The translations under genes and the position numbers were made by a program. Under the pieces are notes generated by a model that saw nothing but the letters and a program-made list of their open reading frames with translations, was not told where the DNA came from and did no database searches. Of a DNA stretch of 64,000 nucleotides, positions 27,628-36,928 are shown one piece after another. Position 1 is the first letter of the stretch. Every line of letters begins with the position of its first letter. Source of the DNA: Kitasatospora sp. NBC_01250. Its GTDB lineage: Bacteria > Actinomycetota > Actinomycetes > Streptomycetales > Streptomycetaceae. Location: contig NZ_CP108476.1 in NCBI RefSeq assembly GCF_036226465.1, positions 6,696,001 to 6,760,000 on the forward strand, given 5' to 3'.

Positions 27628-29334
27628 ATGACCGATCAGTCACGCCCCACCGGCGGCCGTGGCCGCTCCCGCGCCCAGGGTGCGGGCGGCAGCCGCTCGC
27701 AGGGCTCCGGCAGCACCGGCGGCTTCAGCGACGCACAGGCCCGCGCCGGGCGCAGCTCCGGCGGGCTGCGCGGCCAGTCCCAGGGCCGCGGTCGCGGCCA
27801 GGGCCGCCCGCGCACCACGGCGCCCGCCGCCTCCGCCGACTTCACGGTGGTCGTCGGCACCCCCGCCCGTCCGCCGGCGGCGACCTTCGCCGAGCTGGAG
27901 ATGCCCAAGGCGCTGCTCTCCGCGCTGACCCGCGAGGGCGTCACCGAGCCCTTCCCGATCCAGTCCGCCACCCTGCCGGACTCGCTGGCCGGGCGCGACG
28001 TGCTCGGCCGCGGCCGCACCGGCTCCGGCAAGACGCTGGCCTTCGGCCTGTCCGTGCTGGCCCGCACCGCCGGCAAGCGCGCGGACGCCCGCAAGCCGCT
28101 GGCCCTGGTGCTGGTGCCCACCCGCGAGCTGGCCCAGCAGGTCACCGACGCGCTCACGCCCTACGCGACCGCCGTCAACCTGCGCATCGCCACCGTGGTC
28201 GGCGGCATGTCGATCACCCGTCAGGCGAACGCGCTGCGGCGCGGCGCCGAGCTGCTGGTGGCCACCCCGGGCCGGCTGGACGACCTGATCAACCGCCAGG
28301 ACGTCCGCCTGGACGAGGTGCAGATCACCGTCCTGGACGAGGCCGACCAGATGGCGGACATGGGCTTCCTGCCGCAGGTCACCAAGCTCCTGGAGCAGGT
28401 CGCCGAGGGCGGGCAGCGGATGCTCTTCTCCGCCACCCTGGACAAGAACATCGACCGCCTGGTGCAGCGCTTCCTGACCGACCCGGTCACCCACTCGGTG
28501 GACCCCTCGGCCGGCGCGGTCACCACCATGGAGCACCACGTGCTCCAGCTGGAGGCGGCCGACAAGGTCTCCGCCACCGCGCACATCGCCTCCCGCGAGG
28601 GCCGGGTGATCATGTTCGTGCACACCAAGCACGGCGCCGACCGCCTCGCCAAGCAGCTGCTGGCCACCGGCGTGCGGGCCGCCGCGCTGCACGGCGGCAA
28701 GTCGCAGCCGCAGCGCAACCGCACCCTGGACCAGTTCCGCGACGGCCAGGTCACCGCGCTGATCGCCACCAACGTCGCCGCCCGCGGCATCCACATCGAC
28801 GGCCTGGACCTGGTCGTGAACGTGGACCCGCCGATCGACCACAAGGACTACCTGCACCGCGGTGGTCGCACCGCCCGGGCCGGCGAGTCCGGCACCGTGG
28901 TCACCCTGGTGCTGCCCGAGCAGCGCCGGGACATGACCCGCCTGATGTCCACCGCCGGCATCCGCCCGGTCACCACCAAGGTGCGCCCCGGCGACGCCGA
29001 GCTGGCCCGGATCACCGGCGCCCGCACCCCCTCGGGCGTCGCGGTGACGCTGGCCCCGCCGGTCACCGCCGAGCCCGCCCCGGCCGCCGGCACCGCCAAG
29101 CGCCGCTCCTCCGGCCCGCGCTCCAGCCGGCCGACCGACGTGGACATCAACGGCAACCCCAAGCGCCGCCGCCCCAAGCAGCGGATGGGCAGCGGCACCG
29201 GCACCGCCGCCGCCGGCGGCGGCCGCACCGCGGCCGGCTTCTCGGGCAAGGCCTCCTCGGGCGCCACCCCGGGCAGCGGCTCGAAGAGCGGCTCCAACTA
29301 CGGGACCGGACGCCAGCGCCGCGCCGCGCGCTGA
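27628..29334 (+). CDS. DEAD-box ATP-dependent RNA helicase
   Basis: A 568-residue helicase. The Arg/Gly/Ser-rich N-terminus (about 1-70) and the Arg/Ser/Gly-rich C-terminus (about 460-568) are likely RNA-binding low-complexity tails. Core motifs in order: Q motif (EPFPIQSATLPDSL), I (GRTGSGKT), Ia (PTRELAQQ), Ib (TPGR), II (DEAD), III (SAT), IV/V (ATNVAARGIHIDG) and VI (HRGGRTARAG). It unwinds short RNA duplexes, probably for ribosome or mRNA remodelling in the cold, given the csp gene upstream. Confidence 0.96.
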   Translation: MTDQSRPTGGRGRSRAQGAGGSRSQGSGSTGGFSDAQARAGRSSGGLRGQSQGRGRGQGRPRTTAPAASADFTVVVGTPARPPAATFAELEMPKALLSALTREGVTEPFPIQSATLPDSLAGRDVLGRGRTGSGKTLAFGLSVLARTAGKRADARKPLALVLVPTRELAQQVTDALTPYATAVNLRIATVVGGMSITRQANALRRGAELLVATPGRLDDLINRQDVRLDEVQITVLDEADQMADMGFLPQVTKLLEQVAEGGQRMLFSATLDKNIDRLVQRFLTDPVTHSVDPSAGAVTTMEHHVLQLEAADKVSATAHIASREGRVIMFVHTKHGADRLAKQLLATGVRAAALHGGKSQPQRNRTLDQFRDGQVTALIATNVAARGIHIDGLDLVVNVDPPIDHKDYLHRGGRTARAGESGTVVTLVLPEQRRDMTRLMSTAGIRPVTTKVRPGDAELARITGARTPSGVAVTLAPPVTAEPAPAAGTAKRRSSGPRSSRPTDVDINGNPKRRRPKQRMGSGTGTAAAGGGRTAAGFSGKASSGATPGSGSKSGSNYGTGRQRRAAR

Positions 29335-29354
29335 CCTTCGCAGCACTCCTGGCC

Positions 29355-29395
29355 ACGCGCCGCCGACAGCCCGGCAAGGGCTGTCGGCGGCGCGT
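29355..29395 (+). terminator. 18-bp stem terminator after helicase
   Basis: A perfect 18-bp stem (29355-29372 with 29378-29395) with loop GGCAA starts 20 bp after the helicase stop. It ends only 14 bp before the next ATG. Confidence 0.85.
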
Positions 29396-29409
29396 AGCAG
29401 TATGTGCTC

Positions 29410-29784
29410 ATGACGATGACGCCCGATCAGCTCCGCACCGCCTGCCTGGACTTCAACGGCGCCGAGGAGCTGTTCCCGTTCGGCCCCGAGACCTCCGTCT
29501 TCAAGGTCGGCGGGAAGATCTTCGCGATCAGCGCGCTGGACGGTGAGCCGCTGCGGGTGAGCCTCAAGTGCGAGCCGGAGATCGCCGTGCAGCTGCGGGC
29601 GGCGCACCCGGCGATCACCGGGGGCTGGCACCTGAACAAGCGGCACTGGAACACCGTGCTGCTCGACGGCTCGCTGCCGGACCGGCTGGTCGGCGAGATG
29701 ATCGAGGACTCCTACGACCTGATCGTGGCCCGCCTGCCGCGCCGTCAGCAGCTCGCGCTGGACTGGTCCGGGCTGCGGGCCTGA
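29410..29784 (+). CDS. MmcQ/YjbR-family protein
   Basis: A 124-residue CyaY-like-fold protein. The family pattern F-x-x-A-E-E-x-F-P-F-x-x-E, FKVGGKIFAI, and the C-terminal GGWHLNKRHWNTVLLDG with NKRHWN are plain. The function is unknown; DNA binding has been proposed because of the double-wing fold. An in-frame GTG six bases upstream is an alternative start. Because the preceding hairpin ends at 29395, any transcript must begin between there and the ATG, so it may be leaderless, with a -10-like CAGTAT at 29398. Confidence 0.9.
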   Translation: MTMTPDQLRTACLDFNGAEELFPFGPETSVFKVGGKIFAISALDGEPLRVSLKCEPEIAVQLRAAHPAITGGWHLNKRHWNTVLLDGSLPDRLVGEMIEDSYDLIVARLPRRQQLALDWSGLRA

Positions 29785-29803
29785 CGAGGACCGGGCCGGG
29801 CGG

Positions 29804-31450
29804 CTACTGCGCCGGCCAGCTCTCGAAGCTCCAGGCCGGGAAGGCGTAGCCGTTCCACAGCTCCCGCTCCTGCTCCTGCGGGGCGTTCTGCACGCTCGGC
29901 TGCAGGTCCCAGATCCGGGTGGCCCGCACCGCCGGGGTGTAGGACGGCCAGCCGGGCCGTCCGGTGCGCGCGAAGGAGGTCCAGGAGTCCATCATGGCGT
30001 CGGAGAGCCCGGTGAGTCGGGGGCGCTGCGCCGCCAGGGTGGCGGCCCCGCGCGGGATGCCGTCGAGGTCGAGGTTGCCGAAGACGAACGGCAGCTCCAG
30101 GGTGTGCATCGCGCCGAGGTTCTGCGCGGCGGGCAGCCCCGCGACGTACGGCACGTGCCAGTCGAACTGGTAGACGTAGGTGGGCCGCCAGCGCGACTGG
30201 GCCTCGGCCAGCCGCAGGGTGGGCACCCGCTGGGTCTGGTCGGTGATCATCGCGTTCACCACCCGCCCCTGCGACCGGCCCGGGCGGTCGGCGGCGTACA
30301 CCTCGTACATTCGCTGCTTGTCGTCGGCCAGTTCGGCGGGGAAGCTGCGGTAGCCGCTGAGCGGCAGGTCCAGCACCTGCGGCTCGAACAGCGCCCAGTA
30401 GTCGGTCTCGTTCTCGTTGCTGCCGGCCATGATCTCGACGTCGCGGGCGCTGCCGGCCGCGATCCGGTCGACCACCGGGCCGGGGATCAGCCGGCCGTCG
30501 ATGGAGGGGCCGAAGAAGAGCGCGTCGGCCAGCCCCGCGATGCCCTGCTGCGCCTTCTCCTGGAGCTGCAGCACCTGGGTGGTGCTCATCGCCTGCAACT
30601 GCGCGGCGCTGGTGACGTTTCCGGCCGCCAGGATGTGCGCGGCGGCGTCCTCGGCGTACTCCTGGGTGTGCACCAGGTAGCCCGGACCGCTCTCCAGGAT
30701 GGCCCGGTGGAAGAGCCGTTCCGGGTGGTCGCCCGCGAGCATCGCGTCGATCGAGATCGCGCCCTCCGACTCGCCGAAGACGGTGACGTCGGAGGGGTCG
30801 CCGCCGAACGAGGCGATGTGCTTGTGCACCCAGGTCAGCGCCGCGATCTGATCGCGCAGCCCGTTGTTGCCCGAGCCGGCGTACTTCGGGTCCAGGCCGC
30901 CGAGTTCGGTCCAGCCCAGGATGCCGAGCCGGTAGTCCAGGTCGACCACGACCGCGTCGCCGCGGGCGGCCAGCCCGGCCCCGTCGAAGAGCGGCTCGCC
31001 GGCCGAGCCGAGTTCGTCCGCGCCGCCGTGGATGAAGACCATGACGGGCTTGTGGGCACCGCCGGTGCGCGGCTGCCAGACGTTGGTGTAGAGGCAGTCC
31101 TCCACTCCCTGGTCGATCACGCTCAGGTCCTGCGGGCAGCCCGGCTTGGCGGCGGTGGCCTGCAGCGTCCCGTGCCAGGGGGCCGCCGCAACCGGCGGCT
31201 CGAAGCGCAGCGCACCAACGGGCGGCGCGGCGTAGGGGATGCCCAGGTACGAGCAGACGCCGCCCTGGGGCAGCCCCTGCACCCGGCCCACCGAGGTGCC
31301 GGTGCGGCAGTCCCGGGTACTGGCGGCGGTGCTGCCGTCGTCGCCCGTCGCGGCGCCCGCCGGGCCTGCCGCGGTGAGCAGCAGGCTCAGCGTGGCGGCC
31401 CCGGCCGCCAGCAGCCCCGGCGAGGTGCGGAACGTCCTTGTGCGGAACAC
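29804..31450 (-). CDS. secreted type-B carboxylesterase
   Basis: A 548-residue exported alpha/beta hydrolase. From the GTG at 31450, which has GGAAGGGAG six bases upstream, the N-terminus is a clean signal peptide (FRTRTFRTSPGLLAAGAATLSLLL...AGAATG). The family block EDCLYTNVWQP and oxyanion-hole VMVFIHGGAD are present. The nucleophile elbow is GESEG, where most members have GESAG. The catalytic His region is AMHTLELPFVFG. Substrates are likely esters or amides outside the cell. A longer start at 31546 would add an Arg/Ala/Gly-repeat stretch encoded by a GCC/GCG repeat and looks wrong. Confidence 0.92.
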   Translation of the reverse strand: MFRTRTFRTSPGLLAAGAATLSLLLTAAGPAGAATGDDGSTAASTRDCRTGTSVGRVQGLPQGGVCSYLGIPYAAPPVGALRFEPPVAAAPWHGTLQATAAKPGCPQDLSVIDQGVEDCLYTNVWQPRTGGAHKPVMVFIHGGADELGSAGEPLFDGAGLAARGDAVVVDLDYRLGILGWTELGGLDPKYAGSGNNGLRDQIAALTWVHKHIASFGGDPSDVTVFGESEGAISIDAMLAGDHPERLFHRAILESGPGYLVHTQEYAEDAAAHILAAGNVTSAAQLQAMSTTQVLQLQEKAQQGIAGLADALFFGPSIDGRLIPGPVVDRIAAGSARDVEIMAGSNENETDYWALFEPQVLDLPLSGYRSFPAELADDKQRMYEVYAADRPGRSQGRVVNAMITDQTQRVPTLRLAEAQSRWRPTYVYQFDWHVPYVAGLPAAQNLGAMHTLELPFVFGNLDLDGIPRGAATLAAQRPRLTGLSDAMMDSWTSFARTGRPGWPSYTPAVRATRIWDLQPSVQNAPQEQERELWNGYAFPAWSFESWPAQ

Positions 31451-31464
31451 GAAGCACTCCCTTC

Positions 31465-31505
31465 CGCGCCGCCGCGCCGCGCCGCGCCGCCGCGCCGCGC
31501 CGCGC
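31465..31505. repeat. CGCCG/CGCGC low-complexity repeat
   Basis: About 41 bp consisting only of C and G in CGCCG and CGCGC units, just upstream of the ribosome-binding site of the esterase gene. It would form strong RNA structure in the esterase leader and is a candidate for slippage length variation. Confidence 0.7.
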
Positions 31506-31721
31506 AGCCGGGCGGCGCCGTGCCGAATCATGCGTGCCTCCAGCATCGGGGGAGTGGGGCCGGGCGGTCGTCAACGCGCGGGTGGAGGCGTGCTCTCCAC
31601 CCGCGCTCAACCCCTGGGTGGTGGACAGTCTGACGGAACGTCAGATTGTGCGGGGAGTCCGGCTGGCCAGGTCCGGTGCCCGCGGCGGACGCCGTCGGTC
31701 CGGTTCTCTACGATGGCGCGC

Positions 31722-33392
31722 ATGACTACAGGGGAGTCGGGCAGACGGCTCATCGACGACCGCTTCGAACTGCTGCAACGCCTCGGCGGCGGCGGGATGG
31801 GCCTGGTCTGGCGGGCGCGCGACAACGCCCTGCACCGCGAGGTCGCGCTCAAGGAGGTCCGCCCGCCGGACCCCGGGACGGCGGCCACCGATCCGGCCGA
31901 GGTGCGCGAGACCCGGGCCCGGGTGCTGCGCGAGGCGCGGGCGCTGGCCCGGCTCCAGCACCCGAACGTGGTGATCATCCACCACATCGTCGACACCGAC
32001 GAGCACCCGCACCCCTGGCTCGTCATGGAACTGGTCACCGGCGGCAGCCTCGCCGACCGGCTGGAGCAGGGGCCGCTGACGGTCCTGGAGGCGGCCGGGC
32101 TCGGGCGGGGCGTGCTCGGCGCCCTGCGCGCGGCGCACGCCGTCGGCATCCAGCACCGGGACGTCAAGCCCGGCAACGTGCTGCTGCGGCCGGACGGCAC
32201 CCCGGTGCTCACCGACTTCGGCATCGCCGCGATGTCCGGCGCCACCACGGTGACCAGCACCGGCATGCTGATCGGCTCGCCCGAGTTCATGGCGCCCGAG
32301 CGGATCCGCGGCGAGGAGGGCAACCCCGCCTCCGACCTGTGGTCGCTGGGCATGATGCTCTACGTCGCGGTCGAGGGCCACCACCCGCTGCGCCGGGCGA
32401 GCGCGATCGCCACCCTCGCCGCGGTGCTCGACGAACCGCTGCCGCCCCCGGCGCGGGCCGGGGCGCTCGGCCCGCTGCTGGCGGCGATGCTGGCCAGGAA
32501 CCCGGCCGCGCGGCCGGACGCGGCGCAGCTCGACGACGCGCTCGCGCGGCTGGTGCACGAGGCGGAGCGGGGCGCGCGGCCGGGCGGGCCGACCGTGCTG
32601 CTCACGCCGCCGGGCGCGGCGGACTCGGCGAGCGCGCCGGGCACGCCGGTCGCGGACCGGGTGCCGGCTGCGGCGCAGCGGGCGGCGGGTGGGCGACGCG
32701 GTGGCCTGATAGCGCTGGCTGTCGCCCTGGTGGCCGTCGCCGGGGTGCTCGGATGGACGCTGCGGCCCGGCACCCAGGCGGACGGCCACCGCGCGGGCGG
32801 TGCACGGACGACCGCCGGCGCGCCGTCCGGCCTGCCGGCCGCGAGTCCGCCGGTGACCGACTCGCCCGTGCCGAGCGACTCGCCCGTGCCGAGCCCGCCG
32901 GCAGCCGGCCCGTCGGCGAGCGCCACACCCGCCTCGGCCCCGGTCGGCGTGCCGAAGGGGTTCGCCCCGGCCGACGTGCGCGCCACGATCGCGGCGATGA
33001 GCCCGACCATGGGCGGCACCAAGGTCTTTCGCCTGACCATCTATCCGGACTACGCGAACGCCGACGTCCCGGTCGCCGCGAACCCGCAGCTGTACGACCA
33101 GGTCGAGTACCGCGATGGCAGGCCCACCCGCTCGCCGGGCGGCACCGAGCCCCCGGTCGTCAAGCCGGTGGACCTCCAGGGCTTCGACTGGGACAAGCTG
33201 CCCGCGCTGTTCCAGCAGGCCCAGGCGACCCTGAAGGTCCCGGCGCCGAACGAGCCCTACCTGACCGTCAGCGCCGACATCATCACCGGCGCCCCGACGC
33301 TCGACCTCTACCTGACCAACACCTACGGCGGCGGATACCTGGAGATCAGCCCGACCGGGAACGTGCTCAGGACCTACCCGCTGGGCGGCTGA
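31722..33392 (+). CDS. membrane-anchored Ser/Thr protein kinase
   Basis: A 556-residue PknB-like kinase without PASTA repeats. The kinase domain (about 12-275) has GGGGMG (22-27), the ATP-binding Lys in VALKEV (44), HRDVKPGNVLL, DFGIAAMSG and SPEFMAPERI. A Pro/Ala linker precedes a single membrane helix (LIALAVALVAVAGVLGW, about 330). The outer part has a Ser/Pro/Val repeat (SPVPSDSPVPS) and a C-terminal domain of about 150 residues with several Tyr and no recognised fold. The ATG at 31722 follows a -10-like TACGAT (31709-31714) by 7 bases, which suggests a leaderless mRNA. ATG 31713 is the alternative. Confidence 0.93.
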   Translation: MTTGESGRRLIDDRFELLQRLGGGGMGLVWRARDNALHREVALKEVRPPDPGTAATDPAEVRETRARVLREARALARLQHPNVVIIHHIVDTDEHPHPWLVMELVTGGSLADRLEQGPLTVLEAAGLGRGVLGALRAAHAVGIQHRDVKPGNVLLRPDGTPVLTDFGIAAMSGATTVTSTGMLIGSPEFMAPERIRGEEGNPASDLWSLGMMLYVAVEGHHPLRRASAIATLAAVLDEPLPPPARAGALGPLLAAMLARNPAARPDAAQLDDALARLVHEAERGARPGGPTVLLTPPGAADSASAPGTPVADRVPAAAQRAAGGRRGGLIALAVALVAVAGVLGWTLRPGTQADGHRAGGARTTAGAPSGLPAASPPVTDSPVPSDSPVPSPPAAGPSASATPASAPVGVPKGFAPADVRATIAAMSPTMGGTKVFRLTIYPDYANADVPVAANPQLYDQVEYRDGRPTRSPGGTEPPVVKPVDLQGFDWDKLPALFQQAQATLKVPAPNEPYLTVSADIITGAPTLDLYLTNTYGGGYLEISPTGNVLRTYPLGG

Positions 33393-33416
33393 CGGCCCGT
33401 CGGTCGTCAGGCCGTC
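33391..33416. terminator. bidirectional hairpin between convergent genes
   Basis: GACGGCC (33391-33397) pairs with GGCCGTC (33410-33416) around 12 bases. It overlaps the kinase stop and touches the stop of the small secreted protein gene, so it can serve both. Confidence 0.6.
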
Positions 33417-33735
33417 ACTGGGCGCGGAAGCTGCCCGCCCCCGTGACGTGCGTGCCGTAGCCGGACGGGAGGATGCCGATGCCGCTGATCGGCAGGGTGG
33501 CGGGGACGGTGCAGAACGGGTCGCCGAAGACCTGGATGTCGCTGCTGGTCTCGTTGTTCAGCACATGGGCCAGCCTGGGCAGTTGCTGGCACCCCTGCGG
33601 GTTCGGGTAGACGGTCAGCGGCTGGAGCTCGGTCGAGAAGACCACGACATTGCCGCTGGCGGACTGGGCGGGCGCGGCCGCCACCCCGATGAGGGTGGCG
33701 GCGGCGATGAGCACGGTGAGGGCGGTACGACGCAT
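33415..33735 (-). CDS. small secreted protein of unknown function
   Basis: A 106-residue exported protein. The signal peptide is MRRTALTVLIAAATLIGVAAAPAQSA. The mature part of about 80 residues contains two cysteines (GCQQL and PFCTV), starts NVVVFSTELQPLTVYPNP, and ends in GYGTHVTGAGSFRAQ. The Thr/Val-rich strand pattern suggests a small beta-sandwich with one disulphide. Similar small proteins are common in streptomycete secretomes, but I do not recognise a characterised family. In-frame sequence upstream of the ATG at 33735 has no signal character. Confidence 0.75.
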   Translation of the reverse strand: MRRTALTVLIAAATLIGVAAAPAQSASGNVVVFSTELQPLTVYPNPQGCQQLPRLAHVLNNETSSDIQVFGDPFCTVPATLPISGIGILPSGYGTHVTGAGSFRAQ

Positions 33736-33829
33736 GGGGAAACGATCACACAGTGACACCGTGCGCATACAACCTGGCATCGCGCATATCAGCCGTATGG
33801 CCTAGGCGACTTGAGAGCCCGCGGCGGCG

Positions 33830-34504
33830 TCAGAGCGGCCGGGAGCCCTCCAGGGCCACCCGGCCGCCGACCTCGATCGTGTCGTCACCGTGCGGCCGGG
33901 TCAGGATCTGCGAGCCGACGCCCTGGCGGATGTCGAGCGCGCGGCCGAGTTCCGAGGTGAGCACGAGCGCGGCGGCGCCGGTCGCCTCGTCCTCGGCGAT
34001 GCTGTCGCCGCGGCGCGGGAAGGCGCGCGCCCGGACCAGGCCCGCGGTCTCGTCCTGCCAGGCCCAGGCGTAGAGCCAGCCGGTGCCCTCGGGCGGGGTG
34101 GGCAGCGCGTCGACCTCCGCCACCGAGTCGTAGCGCCGGGTGTTGCGCCCGGCGGCCCACTCGGCGCGGCCGCGGATCCAGCTGAACTCCGCGTCCTGGC
34201 GCACCGGGACGTCCCCGGCCGGCGGGCGCAGCACGTCCGGCGCGAGGCCCTCGCGTCGCAGCAGCCAGCCCGTCCCGACCAGCGGGTGCCCGGCGAAGGG
34301 CAGCCGCACGCTCGGCGTGTAGATGTCGACCCGCCCCTGCGCCGGGTCGTCGACGAAGACCGTCTCGCTGAAGCCGAGTTCGGCCGCGAGCGCCTGCCGC
34401 GCCGGCTCGCCCGGCACCGCGCCGCCGTCCAGCACGACGCCCAGCGCATTGCCCGCGCCGCCGTCGGCGCCGCAGAAGACCCGGAGGATGTGGAGTTCTG
34501 TCAT
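33830..34504 (-). CDS. PhzF-family isomerase/epimerase-like protein
   Basis: A 224-residue member of the PhzF family, which share the diaminopimelate epimerase fold and use a general-acid/base Glu. The opening LRVFCGADGGAGNALGVVLDG and the LGFSETVFVDDP segment with its conserved Glu are present, as are RLPFAGHPLVGTGWLL and the late DEATGAAALVLTSELGR. It is about 50 residues shorter than typical PhzF (about 275), mainly from a compact second domain. The reaction is unknown. It is divergent from an MFS exporter gene. Confidence 0.88.
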   Translation of the reverse strand: MTELHILRVFCGADGGAGNALGVVLDGGAVPGEPARQALAAELGFSETVFVDDPAQGRVDIYTPSVRLPFAGHPLVGTGWLLRREGLAPDVLRPPAGDVPVRQDAEFSWIRGRAEWAAGRNTRRYDSVAEVDALPTPPEGTGWLYAWAWQDETAGLVRARAFPRRGDSIAEDEATGAAALVLTSELGRALDIRQGVGSQILTRPHGDDTIEVGGRVALEGSRPL

Positions 34505-34600
34505 AGGAAGATCCAATCATCCCCTGCCCGACATCGTTCGCAGGTGTCGGCGACTGGGTACCGTGAAAGGAGGTACCGGCTCCATTCGAGGAGCGTGTCG

Positions 34601-36151
34601 ATGAGCGACACCAAGGCCGTTTCCCCCGAGACCGATCAGCAGCCCGTCAGCCGGCGGACCATCTACGTCGCCATGACCGGGCTGATGCTCGGGATGCTGA
34701 TGGCGATGCTCGACAACCTGATCGTCAGCACCGCGCTGCCCACCATCGTCGGCGACCTGGGCGGCCTGGCCCGGCTCTCCTGGGTGGTCACCGCCTATGC
34801 GCTGGGCGCCGCCGTCACCACTCCGTTCTGGGGCAAGCTGGGCGACCTCCACGGTCGCAAGAGCATGTTCATGGTCGCCATCGTGGTCTTCCTGGGCGGC
34901 TCGGCGCTGGCCGGACTCTCGCGGAACATGGACCAGTTGATCGGATTCCGCGCGCTCCAGGGGCTGGGCGCCGGCGGCCTGATGGTCGGCGCGATGGCCA
35001 CCCTCGGCGACCTGGTGCCGCCGCGCCAACGCGGTCGCTACATGGGCATGATCGGCGCGATGATGCCCATCGCCTTCGTCGGCGGCCCGCTGCTCGGCGG
35101 CTTCCTGACCCAGAGCCTCAGCTGGCGCTGGTGCTTCTACGTGAACCTGCCGCTGGGCGTGCTGGCGCTGCTGGTCACCGGGCTCGGTATGCGGCTGCCG
35201 CGGCGCCGCAGCACGGCCCGGCTCGACTACCTGGGCGGGGCGCTGCTGACCGTCGGCGTGGTGGCGATCACCCTGGTGGCGAGCTGGGGCGGCGGTCAGT
35301 ACGCCTGGGGCTCGGCGCCGATCCTCGCCCTGACCGCACTCGCGGTGCTGGCGCTGGCGTCCTTCGTGGTCTCGCAGCACCGGGTCGCCGAGCCGATCCT
35401 GCCGCCGCGGATGTTCCGGGACCGCAACTTCACCGTCGCCCAGGTGCTCAGCTTCCTGGTCGGTGCGGCGATGTTCGGCGCGGTCAACTTCCTTCCGCAG
35501 TACATGCAGTACGTCCAGGGCGCGTCGCCCACCGCGAGCGGTCTGCTGTTGCTGCCGCTGATGTTCGGCATGCTCGCGGTGATGCTGACGACAGCTCAGA
35601 TCACCACCAGGACGGGCAGGTACCGGGCGTTCGTGATCACCGGCGGCGCGGTGCTCACCGTGGGCATGCTGGTCCTGCTGCTGCTCCGGGTGGACACCAG
35701 TGTGCTGGTCGGCTCGTTGCTCACGGTGGTGGTGGGGATCGGGCTCGGCTTCCTGATGCAGAACACCATGCTGATCACCCAGAACAGCGTGGCGCTGCGG
35801 GACATGGGAGCGGCCAGCGGCTCGGTGACGCTGTTCCGCACCATCGGCGGTTCGCTGGGGATCGCGCTGCTCGGCTCGCTCTACACCCGCGGGCTGGACC
35901 ACCAGCTCACCGGGCGGCTCGGGGCGCAGGGGCACGCGCTGATCTCGGCGCACATCCCGCCGGCCGCGCTCAAGGGACTGCCGGGGCCGGCCAGGGCGGC
36001 GTTCGAGCAGGGGGTGACGCACGGGCTGTACGGGGTGTTCGTCGGCGGCGCACTGCTGTCGGGTGCGGTCTTCCTGCTCGCCTGGCTGATCCGTGAGGTG
36101 CCGCTGCGCGGGGCGGCGGAGCCCGCGCACGACACGCCCCAGGGGCCGTAG
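34601..36151 (+). CDS. MFS drug/metabolite exporter, DHA2 family
   Basis: A 516-residue, 14-helix transporter of the EmrB/QacA type. TM1 has the antiporter-type LDNLIVSTALPTIVGDLGG, loop 2-3 has GKLGDLHGRKSMF (motif A), and TM5 has the motif C-like GGPLLGGFLTQSLSWRWCFYVNLPLG, the DHA2 hallmark. It should export small molecules by proton antiport. The ATG follows a GAGGAG site at 34588-34593. The 3' end is 11 bp from the convergent cbiX-type gene. No regulator lies next to it. Confidence 0.95.
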   Translation: MSDTKAVSPETDQQPVSRRTIYVAMTGLMLGMLMAMLDNLIVSTALPTIVGDLGGLARLSWVVTAYALGAAVTTPFWGKLGDLHGRKSMFMVAIVVFLGGSALAGLSRNMDQLIGFRALQGLGAGGLMVGAMATLGDLVPPRQRGRYMGMIGAMMPIAFVGGPLLGGFLTQSLSWRWCFYVNLPLGVLALLVTGLGMRLPRRRSTARLDYLGGALLTVGVVAITLVASWGGGQYAWGSAPILALTALAVLALASFVVSQHRVAEPILPPRMFRDRNFTVAQVLSFLVGAAMFGAVNFLPQYMQYVQGASPTASGLLLLPLMFGMLAVMLTTAQITTRTGRYRAFVITGGAVLTVGMLVLLLLRVDTSVLVGSLLTVVVGIGLGFLMQNTMLITQNSVALRDMGAASGSVTLFRTIGGSLGIALLGSLYTRGLDHQLTGRLGAQGHALISAHIPPAALKGLPGPARAAFEQGVTHGLYGVFVGGALLSGAVFLLAWLIREVPLRGAAEPAHDTPQGP

Positions 36152-36162
36152 GGCCGGGAGGC

Positions 36163-36903
36163 TCAGGCCGCGACGGCCCGCAGGCCCTGGCCGGCCTCGG
36201 CGTAGCGGCGCAGCAGCAGGTGGGCCACCTCCGGTGCGGCGCCGAGCACCGGGGCCAGCACGTCGGCCCCGGCCTCCTCGGCGGCGGTCGCGATCCGGTC
36301 CGGCAGCAGCCCCGGTGCCAGCAGGTAGGGCGCGACGGCCGTGCGGCGCAGGCCCTGGGCGCGCAGCGCGGCCAGCGCGTCCGGCACCCGGGGGCCGCCG
36401 GCCGAGGCGTAGGCGACGGTGACCGCGCCCCAGCCGCGCTCGCGCTGCCAGCGGGCGGCCAGCGCCCGGGTGGTGGCGTCGGCGGCCGGGTCCGAGGAGC
36501 CGGCCGCGGCCAGCACCACACCGGTGCGGGCGCGGGCGGCGGCCGAGGCGAGGTCCAGGCCGGCTTCGGCCAGCCGGCGCTCCAGCGCGGCCAGCAGCAA
36601 CGGATCGGGGCCGAGCACCGCGGCCACCGGGCAGCCCGCCCGGGCGGCCCGCAGCGCGGCCGGGATGTCGTGCTTGGCGTGGAAGGCCCGGTTGAGCAGC
36701 AGCGGCACCGCCACCGCCGGTGCCCCGGCCAGCCGCTGGACGACCTGCGGCAGGCGGGGCGCGCAGTGGTCCAGGTAGGCGGTGGCGACGGACAGGCCGG
36801 GCCGCAGCAGGCGTACCCGCCGCACCAGCGCCTCGACCGTCGCGGCGTGCCGCGGGTCGCGGCTGCCGTGGGCGATCAGCAAAAGGGCTGGGGGGGAAGG
36901 CAT
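36163..36903 (-). CDS. sirohydrochlorin chelatase (CbiX/SirB-like)
   Basis: A 246-residue type II chelatase with two CbiX-like halves. The first half has LLIAHGSRDPRHAATVEALV, with the metal-binding His, and VAVPLLLNRAFHAKHDIP with the second His. The second half is degenerate (VVLAAAGSSDPAADATT). It inserts iron into sirohydrochlorin to make siroheme, the cofactor of the sulfite reductase encoded at the head of this gene block. Position at the end of the sulfur assimilation run supports ferrochelation rather than cobalt insertion. Confidence 0.9.
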   Translation of the reverse strand: MPSPPALLLIAHGSRDPRHAATVEALVRRVRLLRPGLSVATAYLDHCAPRLPQVVQRLAGAPAVAVPLLLNRAFHAKHDIPAALRAARAGCPVAAVLGPDPLLLAALERRLAEAGLDLASAAARARTGVVLAAAGSSDPAADATTRALAARWQRERGWGAVTVAYASAGGPRVPDALAALRAQGLRRTAVAPYLLAPGLLPDRIATAAEEAGADVLAPVLGAAPEVAHLLLRRYAEAGQGLRAVAA

Positions 36904-36928
36904 CTGACGACCTCTCAGGAGTAGGAGA

